Of a stretch of DNA of 64,000 nt, positions 47,541 to 59,118 are shown in pieces. Positions within the stretch are counted from its first letter, which is position 1. The number at the start of each line of letters is the position of its first letter. The notes under the pieces are model-generated. The model saw only the letters and a program-made list of their open reading frames with translations. It was not told where the DNA came from and did not search any database. The translations under genes and the position numbers were made by a program. The stretch comes from Poecilobothrus nobilitatus (taxonomy: Eukaryota > Arthropoda > Insecta > Diptera > Dolichopodidae): NCBI GenBank assembly GCA_947095535.1, contig OX352773.1, positions 128,666,830 through 128,730,829 of the forward strand, read 5' to 3'.

Positions 47541-48690
47541 TCACTTGCAGTAGGTATTTTGAACGATTTCATTTGTAAAATTTACTTGGACAGATTTAAG
47601 TTCATTAAGGTTAATTTTCCATTTTTTGGTCCACAAAAACAGCTTATCGCTTGCTTTTTGTAATTTATCTGTAGCCTCGTCAATATTGGATGCTACTGCC
47701 ATTATTGCAGTATCGTCAGCAAATGTAGCTACAGTTATATTGTCTAATCTTGGTAAATCGCTGATATAAAGAAAATATATTATAGGACCCAATATACTAA
47801 CTGAGGCACTGCTTTGATTTCTCTAACTGTAGAAAACTGTTACATCCTGTTTAATTCTAAAGAACCTATGAGTCAAGTATGATGAGAGTATATCTACATA
47901 TTGTTTAGGTAGTATTTTTCTTAGTTTATAAATTAAACCTTCATTGGCATGAACTTGAAGATTTCAACATGAACATGAATTTTATCGAATGCCTGAGCTA
48001 CATCTAGAAAGATTGTTGAGCATATTGTTTTCTTCTAGAGCTTTTTCAATTATATCTGTAATTCTATGCACTTGATCAATAGTGGAATGTTTTTCTCTAA
48101 ATCCAAACTGATAGTTTTAACGAATATTCCTACTTTCTATTAACGGTTTCATTCTTTTCAATAATAATTTCTCAAAAAGCTTCGACACTATCGGTAATAG
48201 AGAAATTCGTCTATAAGATTTTGATTCGTTTGAAAGCTTTCCAGGCTTAAGTATCATAATTATTTCTTCCACCTTCCAAACATTAGGTACATAATTTAGT
48301 CTTAACATAGCATTCATTATGTATGTTAGCATTGTTAGGCCTTTATTCGGAAGTCTATTTCTGCCTAACATCATTTTAAATGTTGAGATCTGAGTCTATT
48401 TCATTCGGCCGAAAGATTTCTTCTAGATGATCTCCAAATGTTTCGACCTTTTCTTTTTTAGCTTATAAATTTTCCACATAATTTTTATAATCATTACTCT
48501 TTATTTCCAAAATTTTTCTTTTTAGGTGTAATATTAGACTTTTTTACTAAAATTGCACTGCCTCCTCTCGGTAGATTGCTTGGATGTGCTGCTATAGCAT
48601 GTGTAGCCTAATATATTTAACTCTGATTGTCTTCTCATATGAGTTTCCGATAATAGACAAACGTCGACATTTTGAGCTTTTAAAAATAGT
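47541..48690 (-). pseudogene. Jockey-like ORF2: EN start and RT, broken
   Basis: The EN start reads ALELFLKAQNVDVCLLSETH and NILGYTCYSS near 48690-48580. The rest of EN is missing, and RT follows: MNAMLRLNYVPNVWK, ILKPGK and SYRRISLLPIVSKLFEKLLL (48374-48117). After a region with frameshifts comes GPIIYFLYISDLP, then TFADDTAIM with the catalytic Asp pair (47792-47541). The SKLFEKLLL and FADDTA text is characteristic of the Jockey clade. Confidence 0.75.
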
Positions 48691-49029
48691 TCTAGTGCGG
48701 GCGTTTTATTGTTTTATTAAGTATGTCATTTGCGTTTCACGTAGCAATATTAAATTTGTTTTTTACCATTGTTTATCAGTTTTTTGGTGTATATGTATAA
48801 CTATTACTGTATATGTCTTCTATCTTATTTAATCTTGTTGAGATTTCGTCCATTTAACATATTTTGCATCATTTGCATTATAATGTTATTATTAGTTAAT
48901 TTTTGTATTGCCGTGTTACTTTGTTTTTTAATATTTTCTTTTAATGTATTAGTTCAATTTTTAGTACTATCTTGTGCTACTTGGGTAAATGATAATCCCT
49001 TAGTGACCTTATGAGATTCAAAAATTCTG

Positions 49030-49990
49030 GGGCTTCCTGGACTCATGTAAATTAGTTTGCTTTGGATTCATTGTTAAATTTTATCACTTTTGTAATTCCT
49101 TTGCAACCAAGCATCCCATGCAGTTAACAGGATAAGCTTCAAAGCAGTTAGCATATTTAGGAGTCACATTTTTTTCTTTTCTAAAACTTAGCACATTTAG
49201 GAGTCACATTTTTTTACTTTAATGATAAGTGTGCGCCAGCGCATTTTACACATTTAGCTAGACATTCGCAGGATTTTTGTGTCTGGCCATATCTTTGACA
49301 CTTTTTCCATTGAGGAATATGACTGTTTTTCTAAGAGCTTCAACTTTCACTTGTATGTGCTGAATAAATTCTATTTTATACTCGTAGATTTTATTTATGG
49401 TTTCAGTATTTTCAAATGTTACCATAAATAAAGGTAACGACCTATAGTTTCTTTATTGGTTTTTTAATTTTTTTTATTATATTTGAACCTCATGCTTTGC
49501 TGATTTTAAGCTTATTTTGATGTCAGGTTAGCATAATAGGTGTAAGTTCCTAGCCATAACTTTGATTGGCCTGGTCAACTTATTTTCATACGTATGCTAT
49601 TCTAATTTAGCATCATTTATAAGCTTTGTCAATTCTCTGTATTCCTCTTCTTTATCAACATTTATTTTTAATTGATGGTTGTTCGTCATGTTGACTTTAT
49701 AGTTAATATTTACTTCTTTGAGAATTTTATTAACCTTGAGATATTCTACAATATTACTTATATAACCGGAGGAGGTTCTATTTTTCTAGTTAAATTGACT
49801 TTTTCGGTAGTTCGTAACCCGTAAATCTCTGGTTGGTAAATCTCTTTTACTTTATTCACAGAGTTTTCTGGGCTTATTTCTAGAGATCTCTCTGCTTTTA
49901 ATTTTTTGGATTTGCTTTTCAGAATTCAGTCAGATTCCCTGTAATATTCTACTGTACTTTTTATAGTTTTACTAATTTTAGTTCGCTTAT
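49030..49990 (-). pseudogene. Jockey-like ORF1 (gag) remnant with zinc knuckle
   Basis: A minus-strand translation in several frames gives EEYRELTKLINDAK and RPIKVMARNLH, a typical Jockey gag region. It is followed by Cys-rich text (CQRYGQTQKSCE, CVKCAGAH, then NCFEAYPVNCMGC) at about 49310-49100 that corresponds to CCHC knuckles, which would bind the element RNA. Stops and frameshifts break it in several places. Confidence 0.6.
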
Positions 49991-50208
49991 TCTCAAGTGA
50001 AATTTTTCATTTTCTTGCAAATCACATCCATTTAAATTACCTAACAAGTTAATGAATACTTTAAAAAAAATTATTAAAACTAAGTTAAAATTTATTATTA
50101 AAATAAAAAGTAAGAGTTAAAAATCATGTAAGTATTAAATATTTTTGTAACTAAAAATAATTTTTTTGTTATGTCATATGTATAATGTACATATACATTA
50201 AATTACTC

Positions 50209-50222
50209 AAATCAAAATATTA
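50209..50222. repeat. Target-site duplication, left copy
   Basis: AAATCAAAATATTA, identical to 55102-55115. The last bases merge with the TTAGG-like end of the element. Confidence 0.85.
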
Positions 50223-50315
50223 GGTTAGGTTAGGTTAAGGTGGCTGCCAAAAAGGCACACTTAGACCGTATTTGGTCCATTGTGATACCACATAGAAGCT
50301 TTTCTATCCCACTCG

Positions 50316-53300
50316 TTAAAACCAATTTGAGCTTTTTGCAAAGCGAAGAATACTCTTCACATTTTTGCCTGACAGATCGCTAAGGCTGTCGAACAGATAT
50401 TGCCCCAAATGGGTATTCCTTCTTGCTGACAAGGCCGGGCATGTGCAAAGGAGATGAAGAGTAGTTTCCTCCTCTTCTTCATCCTTGCAGGCTCTACAAT
50501 AGTCGTTTGCGGATAAGCCAAGTCTTCTAGCATGCTTCCCTACTAGACAGTGACCGGTGATTATACCTATTGTCATTCTAATGTCTGCCCTTTTGAGAGA
50601 AAGCAGATCATTAGATCGTCTTAAATCGGTTTTGGGCCATATCAATCTTGTGATATTACACGAGGTTAAGTTTGACCATTTGTAATTTACCATATCCGTT
50701 ATTTCCTTACGAAATAACGTTTTGCTTGTGGATAGATGTACCCCTAGTCCTGCCCTATCTGACAGAACTTGTAAGGTTGTACCAATTCTTGCGAGTTCAT
50801 CAGCTTTTTCATTTCCCGGAATACCTAGATGACCTGGTACCCAGCAAAGCTAAATGCTAAACTGGCTGGCCATCTCGTTAAGATGTTTTCGGCAGTTTAT
50901 TACAGTCTTCGAGGTTGTGCATGTTGATTCCAAAGATTTTAACGCAGCCTGACTGTCTGACAGAATACGTACTTGCTTCACAGTCAAAACGCTTCTATTC
51001 AGTAGAATCAAGGCTTCTTGAATTGCCATAATTTCCGCTTGGAAGACGCTACAATGGTCTGGTAATCGGAAATTATGACTGATATTCAGATTATCTGAGA
51101 AGACCCCGCATCCTACACTGCTGTTCATTTTTGAACCATCCGTGTAGAATTGTACTCCTTCGAAGGTCATCACTGTGTTCGAGCTCCAACTCTCACGGCT
51201 TGGTACGCTCGTCACATGAGATTTCCCGAATAAGTAAGTGGGGGACGTGTAGTCCACCAAGGCGACTTGACTTGACTTGGACTTGAATTGGTTTATGATA
51301 TCCGAGTGACCTTCTCGTGAATTGATCAACTGGGATGTAGCTTTTAATCTCACAGCTGTGTTTGCGACTGCAAATTTACTATAATATTCTACAGGCATCA
51401 GATTAAGTATGATGTCTAATGCCGCAGAAGGGGTTGTTATTAAAGAGCCACTAATACATAGTGTGGCAGTTCTTTGGACCCCAGCGATTGCTTTGCGGTT
51501 GACCTCTTTATCGATTGACTTCCACCATACTAGGACTCCGTACATAAGAATGGGTCTTACTACGGATGTGTATAGCCAGTAAGTCATGTATGGCTGAAGC
51601 CCCCATTTCCTACCAATGGATTTTTTACACGAGTAGAGTGCTATTGAGGCCTTCTTTACTCTTTCTAAGATGTTAGCCTTCCAGCTTAACTTCCTGTCTA
51701 GAGTTAGACCCAGAAATTTCGCCGTTTCGCTAAAGGCAAGAGTGCAGCCATTTAACGATGGCGGTGTTATTTTAGGAATTTTATATTTCCTTGTAAAAAG
51801 GACCAGTTCTGTTTTCTGTGGATTTGCTGACAATCCACAGTCTGTAGCCCATGTTGTGATTTTGTTTAGTGCAAGTTGCAAAACGTCCCTGAGACTGTCT
51901 GGAAACTTGCCACTGACCACGACAGCAATATCGTCCGCATAGGCGATAGTTGTGCAGCCCACCTCTTCCAGGATTTTAAGCAGTTTATTTACTACCATAT
52001 TCCAAAGAAGGGGAGATAGCACCCCTCCTTGCGGAGTCCCTCTTTTCACAAACCTTTTTGCTGAAGCGTTGCCAAAGTTGACACTGATGGCCCTGCTATT
52101 TAGCATATTACCTATCAGTGCTCTTAGCTCCGGTTCAACTCCTAGGCTTATGAGTGCGTCCACAATTGCTGCCTGATTGATGTTATTAAACGCTCCCTCA
52201 ATGTCTATAAAAGCTTTGCAATTTAAAGATCTTTCAATCGAGCTTGTCAAAGTGTGAAGTGCAGTATCCACTGACTTTTCTTTACAGTAAGCATGTTGAG
52301 AGGCTGACAACAGATTTTTATCTAAGTTGCAGCGAATATGGATGTCGATCAATCTTTCTAAGGTTTTTAGAAGGAAGGATGACAGGCTTATAGGCCGACA
52401 ATCCTTCGCATGGACATGACTACTTTTGCCGGCTTTGGGTATGAACACTACTCTGACCTGTTTCCATTTATCCGAGATAAGCCCCAAATTAAGACAACCA
52501 CAGAAAATACTTTTTAACCAATCCAGGGTAGTAGATGCATTTTGCTGGATCTCAGCGGGTATAATTCCATCCGGTCCGCTTGACTTGAATGGTTTGAAAC
52601 TATCTATAGCCCATTGTAGTTTGTCCCCTGTAACCACCACCTCTGAAATAGTAGGCAGACGATTCAGAAAACAAGTCACCTCTGAGCTGTTATTTGAGCA
52701 CCCCGGAAAGTGGGTTTTTAAAAGTAATTCCAACGACTCCTCGCTTGTGGTAGCCCAGCTGCCATCCTCTTTTTTAAGAAGACTGGGTACCATGGGGTTT
52801 GTCGATAGAATTTTCCTAAGTCTAGATGCCTCGGAGACGTTCCCTATACCTCCGCAGAATAATCTCCAGGTATCTCTTTTCGCCTTTTTAAGTGCTCTTT
52901 TGTACTGACTAAGAGCTGTTTTATAAGAGCTCCAGTCCTGTATCTCATTCGTTTTTTAGGCATTATTAAAAGCCCTTCTACTATCTTTCCTTAGAGCTTT
53001 GATTTCATCATTCCACCAAGGTGGTTTAGGTTTTCCCCTAGGTTTACTGATGGGACATGAATGCTCTAAGGACTTATTGCAGGCCTTAGTAAAAACGTTT
53101 ACTAGGCTATTTAGATCCTGGATATTTTTAGGAATTCCAGTTGTTAAGTTCTCTTAGGATTTCTATAGATTGACTTTGTTGGAGGACTTTCGTCCAGACT
53201 GAACTCAAGGTATCTGTGATCTGAAAAGGAATGCTCATCAGAAACTTTCCATGAGTTTATTTTAGAATAAATGAAGTCCGAGACTAAGGTTATCTATAGG

Positions 53301-53847
53301 ACTTCTTGCCTATTACTAGTAACAAAGGTAGGTTCCCTGCCAATGTTACAGATTAGAAGGTTAGTACTTAAAATGTAATCAAAAAGTGACTCACCTCTTT
53401 CGTTGGTATCCGAACTACCCCAGATGTCATGGTGAGCATTGGCGTCGCAGCTTATGATGACCCCAATACTCATGCTCCTAGCATCTGCTATCAACCCTGC
53501 CAGATTGGATGGAGGGAGTGGAACCTGCGAGTCGTGGGGAAGATACGCCGCAACAACCCAGAGCCTTAAGTTTTTTAGCTTTAGGCTCGCCGCGACCAGA
53601 TCAGCATCACTGTAATTATACATAAAAGTTGAATTTAATGTATTTTTAGCAGTATGCACGCTCTAGATCTGCATACCTCTTTATTGTACAACAACGTATA
53701 CCCTGGTATCTTGAGTCCATGAATCTGTTTTTTTATCACCCATGGCTCTTGGATCAAGATAATATCCTCGCCCGTTTTCCTGAGGCGGATTTCAAGCACG
53801 GCGGAAGCCGCTTTGGAGTGATGGAGATTAATTTGGAGTAGCTTCAT
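50316..53847 (-). pseudogene. LOA-like ORF2: endonuclease, RT, RNase H
   Basis: ATG 53845-53847 starts MKLLQINLHHSKAASAVL, the EN domain, with IQEPWV, then after a frameshift near 53640 ISCDANAHHD and (after an in-frame TAG at 53306-53308) SDHRYLEF. RT lies in the long frame 52793-50850: its residues 192-203 include FIDIEGAFN, residue 252 onward reads GTPQGGVLSPLLWN, and YADD is at 285-288. RNase H follows with Asp in FYTDGSK (552), Glu in FQAEIMA (587) and Asp in ILSDSQAAL (613). A TAG at 50850-50852 interrupts it, and in the same frame NEKADEL with the last Asp follows. The frame then runs to 50316 through a CRAC...HLLCTCP finger. Additional stops lie near 52960 and 53150. Not functional as written. 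Confidence 0.9.
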
Positions 53848-55035
53848 TACCTGAGCCATCCTTAATCTCCACCACCGTCGCGTTATCTTCATCCTCGAAG
53901 TCCATTGAGAAGCTTTTGGCATCATCAAAGCTGTCGGAATCAGATCTAAGTTGATCTTCTTCATCGTCAGCCTTGATGACATCATTCACTCTCTTTGGAG
54001 CCGAAGAGGATGCTCCGTCAACGACATTGGATCGGTCAGAGTCTGCCTCTCGGGCTTGACTTGGGCCTTCACCGATGCTCCTTGAGGCCTCCACCTCATC
54101 CTTTTTATACACCTTCAGTAAATTACGCTGTGAAGCCGTAATTTATGACCCCTTTGGCTTTCGCTAGGGGTTGTAGGGAGTCCTTATTGACAATGACTAA
54201 CGCCTTTCGGGATTCTCCTACTACTTCCCCTAGTTTGGCAATCTTCCAATTGTGAGTTGAAAGTTGGGGGTTTGACACTTTCATCATTTTGGTGATCGTG
54301 TCTGCTTCGGCGGTTCCCTCGGCAGCCATACCCTAACTCTTGGCCTGCTAGGGATTTCATCCCAGCTTACGGCTTTGAGCTTGGCCCTTGGCCACAGACT
54401 TCCCACCTTACCTATCGCCTGCTTGTAGAGATCTGCCGATCTCTGATCAGCACAAGCAGTCAATTTGACGTGGTCCTGATGCCAGCCAGCGTCTCTACAG
54501 GAGGGTGGTGGTCCCGCGTTTTCTTCCAGTACCTGGAAGAAAGTTGTGTTTAAAGCAATAACAACTTTCTTCCAGTTACTGGGAGAAATACCCCCATCCT
54601 CTAACCCCTCATCAATGATTGCCAGAATTAAACTATCCTTTGCAATTTCATTGAATGGCCTGGTTACCTGGTTGCTCCCTAGCAACATAGCCTTTTTGGA
54701 ACTACCCTGTAGCTCATCTTGTGACTTTTGTCTCTTGGACATAAGGCCCTTCGATGAACCTGGGATTTGTCCTTCTTGGGGCTTCGCCTGGCCTACTACT
54801 GTTTTGGCCCAGGCTAAGGAATTCTTTTGTGCCTCAGATAACTGACCATTATTGAGAGAGCTTAACCTCTCAATAATTTTATAGGCCGACCGTTTATCAA
54901 AGAAGGCTTGTTTCGACGGGCGCACTTTGCGTACCGTCTTTGGTTGTTCGCGACTTTCCTTAGCACTGTCAGTGCCCGGTTTGGTCGCTTTACTTGCCGA
55001 CTTTTGGGAAGTGCCGGCTAACTCGTTTTTCGAAT
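53828..55035 (-). pseudogene. LOA-like ORF1 (gag-like, DUF4780-type)
   Basis: A frame from about 55035 to 54284 contains a Lys/Ser/Gln-rich N-terminus, SYLILAIIDEG-like helices (DSLILAIIDEGLEDGG) and the block WDEIPSRPRVRVWLP. A one-base frameshift at about 54320 leads into DTITKMMKVSNPQLSTHNWK, SRKALVIVNKDSLQPL and a stop at 54123. A further frame gives an acidic tail ending at 53828. The WLP...ILK..N..L.T..W pattern is what I know from insect LOA ORF1 proteins (DUF4780). Its stop overlaps the ORF2 ATG by about 20 nt, so ORF2 would need reinitiation or a similar mechanism. Confidence 0.7.
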
Positions 55036-55101
55036 CTGTTTTTTATATTTTGTTCCATATATTAACCATATGGAACTATATTTGTTCCATATTCCATTAT
55101 T

Positions 55102-55115
55102 AAATCAAAATATTA
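55102..55115. repeat. Target-site duplication, right copy
   Basis: AAATCAAAATATTA, identical to 50209-50222. Confidence 0.85.
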
Positions 55116-55149
55116 ACTGACATAAATTATAGAGTTCTAACTAACAAAA

Positions 55150-55641
55150 TCTTTAAACTTAAATTTCTCTAAACTGTCTTTTAAGTATCCCTATTGTGCT
55201 CCTATTATAAACCTTACTAATTCTGATTGTTTTCAAATATATGTTAAATTAATCAAATCTAAGATTTAATATTTATATTAAAAATTTAAGCTACACATAA
55301 TTTTGTAGAATCCTGTTACAAAAGTATTACAAGCTCACTTATTTAAATAACTTTTCCGTGAAATGTCTCCAATGTATCTCTTTTGTGCTCCTATCATAAA
55401 CCTTTACTAAATTTGATTGTTTTCAAATATATATTAAATTAATTAAATCTAAAATTTAATACTTATACTAAAAATTTAAACTACGCAAAATTTTATAAAA
55501 TCCTGTTGCAAAAATATTACAAGCTCACTTGTTTAATTAACTTTTCCGCAAAATGCCCCGAAAGTATCTCCTATTATCAACCTTTACTACTTTTGATTGT
55601 TTTTAAATATATATTAAATTAATTAAATCTAAAATTTAATA
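55150..55641. repeat. ~185-bp tandem repeat, nearly three copies
   Basis: Successive copies share GTGCTCCTAT, AACCTTTACTA, GATTGTTTTCAAATATAT, AAATCTAAAATTTAATA and ATTACAAGCTCACTT, with starts near 55197, 55386 and 55566. It lies next to the LOA-like insertion. It could be satellite DNA or the tail of an unidentified element. Confidence 0.7.
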
Positions 55642-55789
55642 CAAATGTACAGTTTGGTTTTCGGGATAGGGATGTGAAAATAATAATTGGGGGAATTGGA
55701 ATTAGGAAATTTGTATTATGGGGGATATGTAGGGAAATTTAGAGGGACATTTTGAAGAAAGATGTTAATGTTCTTCTTAAACTTAAGTA

Positions 55790-58700
55790 AATCGTACACA
55801 TATGAATTACCAACTTTAGGGAACATATGCTATGGTATATGATTCCACAAACGGGATGTGTGCATGACAAACGAATTTCCATAAGTTGCCTTTCGCGATC
55901 TTGATAACTCTACATGGTAAGGATGAGCATCGGTTGCTATAATTGTTTCTTGTTGGAAAACTTTGAATGGAGGCATTAACTGTTTTATTTCTTCGGAACA
56001 GATGTTAATCTCTACGAGATATCCATAAAACAAGATCAGTTATTCAACTGTGCGACGATGGCTCAGTAGAGTGAGCATTGAAGTTACACTAAAGTCGTTG
56101 ATAAGACGAATAGCTCTGTTTTGCACATTATCTAAATAACCCTGTTTGACGGCTTGCAGACCAAATATGTGCATTATACTCCATTTTCGGCCTAATGTAC
56201 GTTTTATAGATATTGAGAAGATCAGATGCGGAAAAGTAAGTTTTGCAGCGACCCAAAAAACCCAAACATTTAGCGTCATCCTTGGTGTTTTTAGACGTAA
56301 TTAAAAACTTTATTTTTTTTTTTAGATTTCTGAATTACAATTTATTTTTTCTTCTCTAAAATTTTTACCAATTTACATGTTTTTCTCTCGAACGTTAATC
56401 AACGATTGAAATAAAAAATTCTAAAACAATCTAACATTAAACTTATCTTTACAACTTGTTTAAAATATAACCGTTCGAGGTCAATGACTTTTGTTTAAAA
56501 TTTAAATCATTTCAAAGTATATAATACAAAGTACATAAGAAAAAAAAAGTATAATTAATAGCATCTGTTTTAACAGTTTACATTTTTATATAAAATTATT
56601 TACATTTTATTTATTTATTTAAGTTCCACATTCCAATTTAAGTTTACAGAAATAATTAACATTATAAGTTTTAAGTGTACAGAAATAATTAACATTATGT
56701 TCTATAATAAAATTCTATGATTATGGATCAGAGCCATCTATTAGATTTAATGTAAATATAATTTAATAATTAATTTCTATAATTCAATTTTAATATTTAA
56801 TTAAGTGAAACAATAGAAATGAAATATTATTGAATAAAAAGTAATTATTGTGAATTAATGTGTGACATAACAATATTTGTCACATGCATTTAAGGTAAGT
56901 AAACAATAAACACATAATAGTATGTAAGTAATAAATAAAATACTAAATTATATTATATTACAGAATAATATTAATATATTATACATTATTGTTGGTGAGA
57001 GATGACTTGGTGACTCGGTGACATGGTGACGATTCAACTCCCATATTTCAAATAAGTATAAATTTAAATATTTTGTTGATGTGTTTCTTTGTGTTTCCTT
57101 ATTTTCAATTGTAGGTGGATCCATGTAATGCGCAGACGGAACACTTGGCTATACCAAAAATGTCATTTGAAAAAGTCAATTTCTGATTTAACTTGGTGAT
57201 TAATGTTACTGCGGTATGAAACTCATAGGAAGCTACAAGGGTGCTGTCGTCTACGAAACTGTGGATCGTCTGCGTCTGTCTGCGACCGGATTGGATGTTA
57301 ATGAAAGTAAATCATTGATAAATATTAAGAAAAGAGTGGGGGATAAAACTAATCTCAGGGGGCAGCAGCATTTATTTTGAATTTGTCAAAAGAATATCCG
57401 TCGACCAGAACACGAACGGTACGATTCGAAAGGAATCTCCAATCCATTTTAGAAAGACCCTACCTAGACCTAACGCTTTTCATTTTCCCAATAGAGCATC
57501 GTGCCAAACTCGATCGAAAGCCTTAGAAATATCAAGAGCCACAACTTCAAACTCACCAGAACGATGACGGCTGATACTTAGCTTCTCACAAAGGTAAGTT
57601 ATGAGATCACCGGTTGAGCGACGGGCTTTGAACTCTTATTGACGATCATGAAGCAGATCTTTCTGATCCAGTTATTTCAGAAGCTTTTGGTTCACAATTT
57701 TCTCCATTACTTTGGAGAGGACCGATGTTATAGCAATAGGGTGGTAGTTGGAGGGATCGCTTTTATTACGTTTTTTGGCAATTGGGAAAACCTGTGCAAC
57801 CTTCCATTGAGTAGGATAAATACCCGAAGTGAAGGAGAGGTAGAAAAGGCTGCGTAGAGGTTTTGAAATACTGGTGTAGGTATTTTTAAGCACCATGATG
57901 GTTATACCATCTGAACCGGCCGACTTATTTGTATCAATATTTTTCATGACTGCCCCCTTAAAGTAAATTTTACCAAAGCAGCAGCCAATTCCTGGAACAG
58001 TAACTGCCATCTGAGCTGACTGTGGTGGTGTCAAATTAGAAGCGAATTGCTTGCTAAATATGCTCCGCCTTCTCTTTAGAATCTGATACCGTTCTATTAT
58101 TATTATCAACAAGTGGTTGAAAAGAAGACCCTCTAACGTCTTCTTTTAGACTTTTGAGAAATGTCCAAAAGCATATGCTATTCTTGGCATGTGGATGATT
58201 TTACGTTTCAACCGTTGGTTGAATAAGAATTTTTGCTTGTTAATAACTCTCTTGCATCTGTTTCTCACCACTATATAGTTGGCTCTGCGAGCCTCCGAAC
58301 TATTGTTTCGGTACAATTTAAAAGCTTCCTCTTTTCTAAAAATGGCTTCTTTGCAAATGTGATTAAACCAAAATTTGTGCCTTCTCTTAACAGATCTAAT
58401 GAAATGAAGAATGAATAATCTCATTCCAAGTAAAATAGTTTCACTAATCGCATTTGCAGCAAAGGTAACATTTCTGTTACGGAAGCACAATGACAAATCA
58501 AAGGTTCTAAAACAGTTTTTAAAACCCTCTCAGGCAGCATTGTTGTAACGCCAAACTAATTTTTTGGGAGGGGACCTCCGGTTGGAGATTGGGTTACAGG
58601 AAACTTGTGTTAACCGAACAATGGTTGGAATTACCCAAGGGACAACCAACTGAAACTACATATTTTTCAGGCTGTGTGGTGAGAAACAGATCCAAGAGGT

Positions 58701-58800
58701 GACCTTCATGATCAGCACAGTTCGGGATGCTAATGGGATTTTTAACAAGTTGAGAAAGATGGAAAAATGTGAGTAGTTAACTATGCACTTTGGAATGGAA
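55790..58800 (-). pseudogene. LINE ORF2 remnant interrupted by AT-rich DNA
   Basis: From 58800 down the minus strand: end of EN (LVKNPISIPN, LLDLFLTTQPEKY, PLGNSNH), linker (SLCFRNRNVTFAANAISETI, RNRCKRVINKQKFL) and RT (SAGSDGITIMVLK, SDPSNYHPIAITSVLSKVME). Next comes the catalytic ALDISKAFDRVWH near 57520 and FVDDSTLVAS near 57240. RT continues at 56290-55790 with CLGFLGRCKTYFSASDLL, YKTYIRPKMEYNAHIW, NRAIRLI and SFVMHTSRLWNHIP. About 0.8 kb of non-coding sequence separates the two parts. There are many frameshifts and stops. Confidence 0.72.
56291..57000. other. AT-rich insertion within the LINE remnant
   Basis: Non-coding AT-rich DNA sits between RT blocks that should be nearly adjacent. 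It holds a short direct repeat (AAGTTTACAGAAATAATTAAC / AAGTGTACAGAAATAATTAAC at about 56641 and 56673). No terminal repeats or target duplication were found, so its origin is unknown. Confidence 0.45.
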
Positions 58801-59118
58801 AAAAAAACAACCCATACCGCACGTAATGCTGCTATATTTTGATTGATGGGTTTAATGTAGGTCATGTCTGGTTAGTAGATCAAGAACTTGTTTTAACAAA
58901 TTTGTATAACTGGTTTAAAAATACTAGGCGCACATATAAAAGTAATAAGAAAATTTCTTATATGAACATAAAAAACCGGACATTTTTTTTATTTTTAAAT
59001 CTTTACAGAGCAACTATAAAATTGAAAAAAAAAATTTTGCATTTAAAGGAAATGAAAATAAAATATTTGTTCTTTATAATAGCATGCTTACATAAAAATG
59101 TGGTCTCTTCTTAATAGA

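Larger units (their letters stand above)
47340..50030 (-). mobile_element. Jockey-clade non-LTR retrotransposon remnant
   Basis: On the minus strand, ORF1-like sequence (about 49990-49030), an EN fragment (about 48690-48540) and RT blocks (48374-47541) lie in the order expected of a Jockey element. The EN domain is mostly deleted. No target duplication was found. The plus-strand open frames at 48584-49014 are shadows. Confidence 0.72.
50223..55101 (-). mobile_element. Near-full-length LOA-like retrotransposon with 14-bp TSD
   Basis: AAATCAAAATATTA stands on both sides (50209-50222 and 55102-55115), which fixes a 4879-bp insertion. On the minus strand it carries ORF1 then ORF2 (EN, RT, RNase H, C-terminal finger). 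The 3' end is CCTTAACCTAACCTAACC next to the left duplication. EN text of the QEPWV type with a downstream RNase H fits the LOA clade. The ORF1 reading frame lacks a clear ATG near 55035, so a slight 5' truncation is possible. It has few lesions compared with its neighbours and is probably the youngest insertion outside the array. Confidence 0.88.

Noticed and set aside
48584..49014. Plus-strand hydrophobic frames as membrane proteins
   Set aside because: They are antisense shadows of the Jockey-like EN and ORF1 remnants.
50219..50236. TTAGG repeats as a telomeric array
   Set aside because: There are only three units, and they form the 3' end of the LOA-like element next to its target duplication. 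Nothing else suggests a telomere.
51670..52908. Plus-strand frames opposite the LOA-like RT
   Set aside because: The minus-strand frame has clear RT and RNase H motifs; these are its complement.
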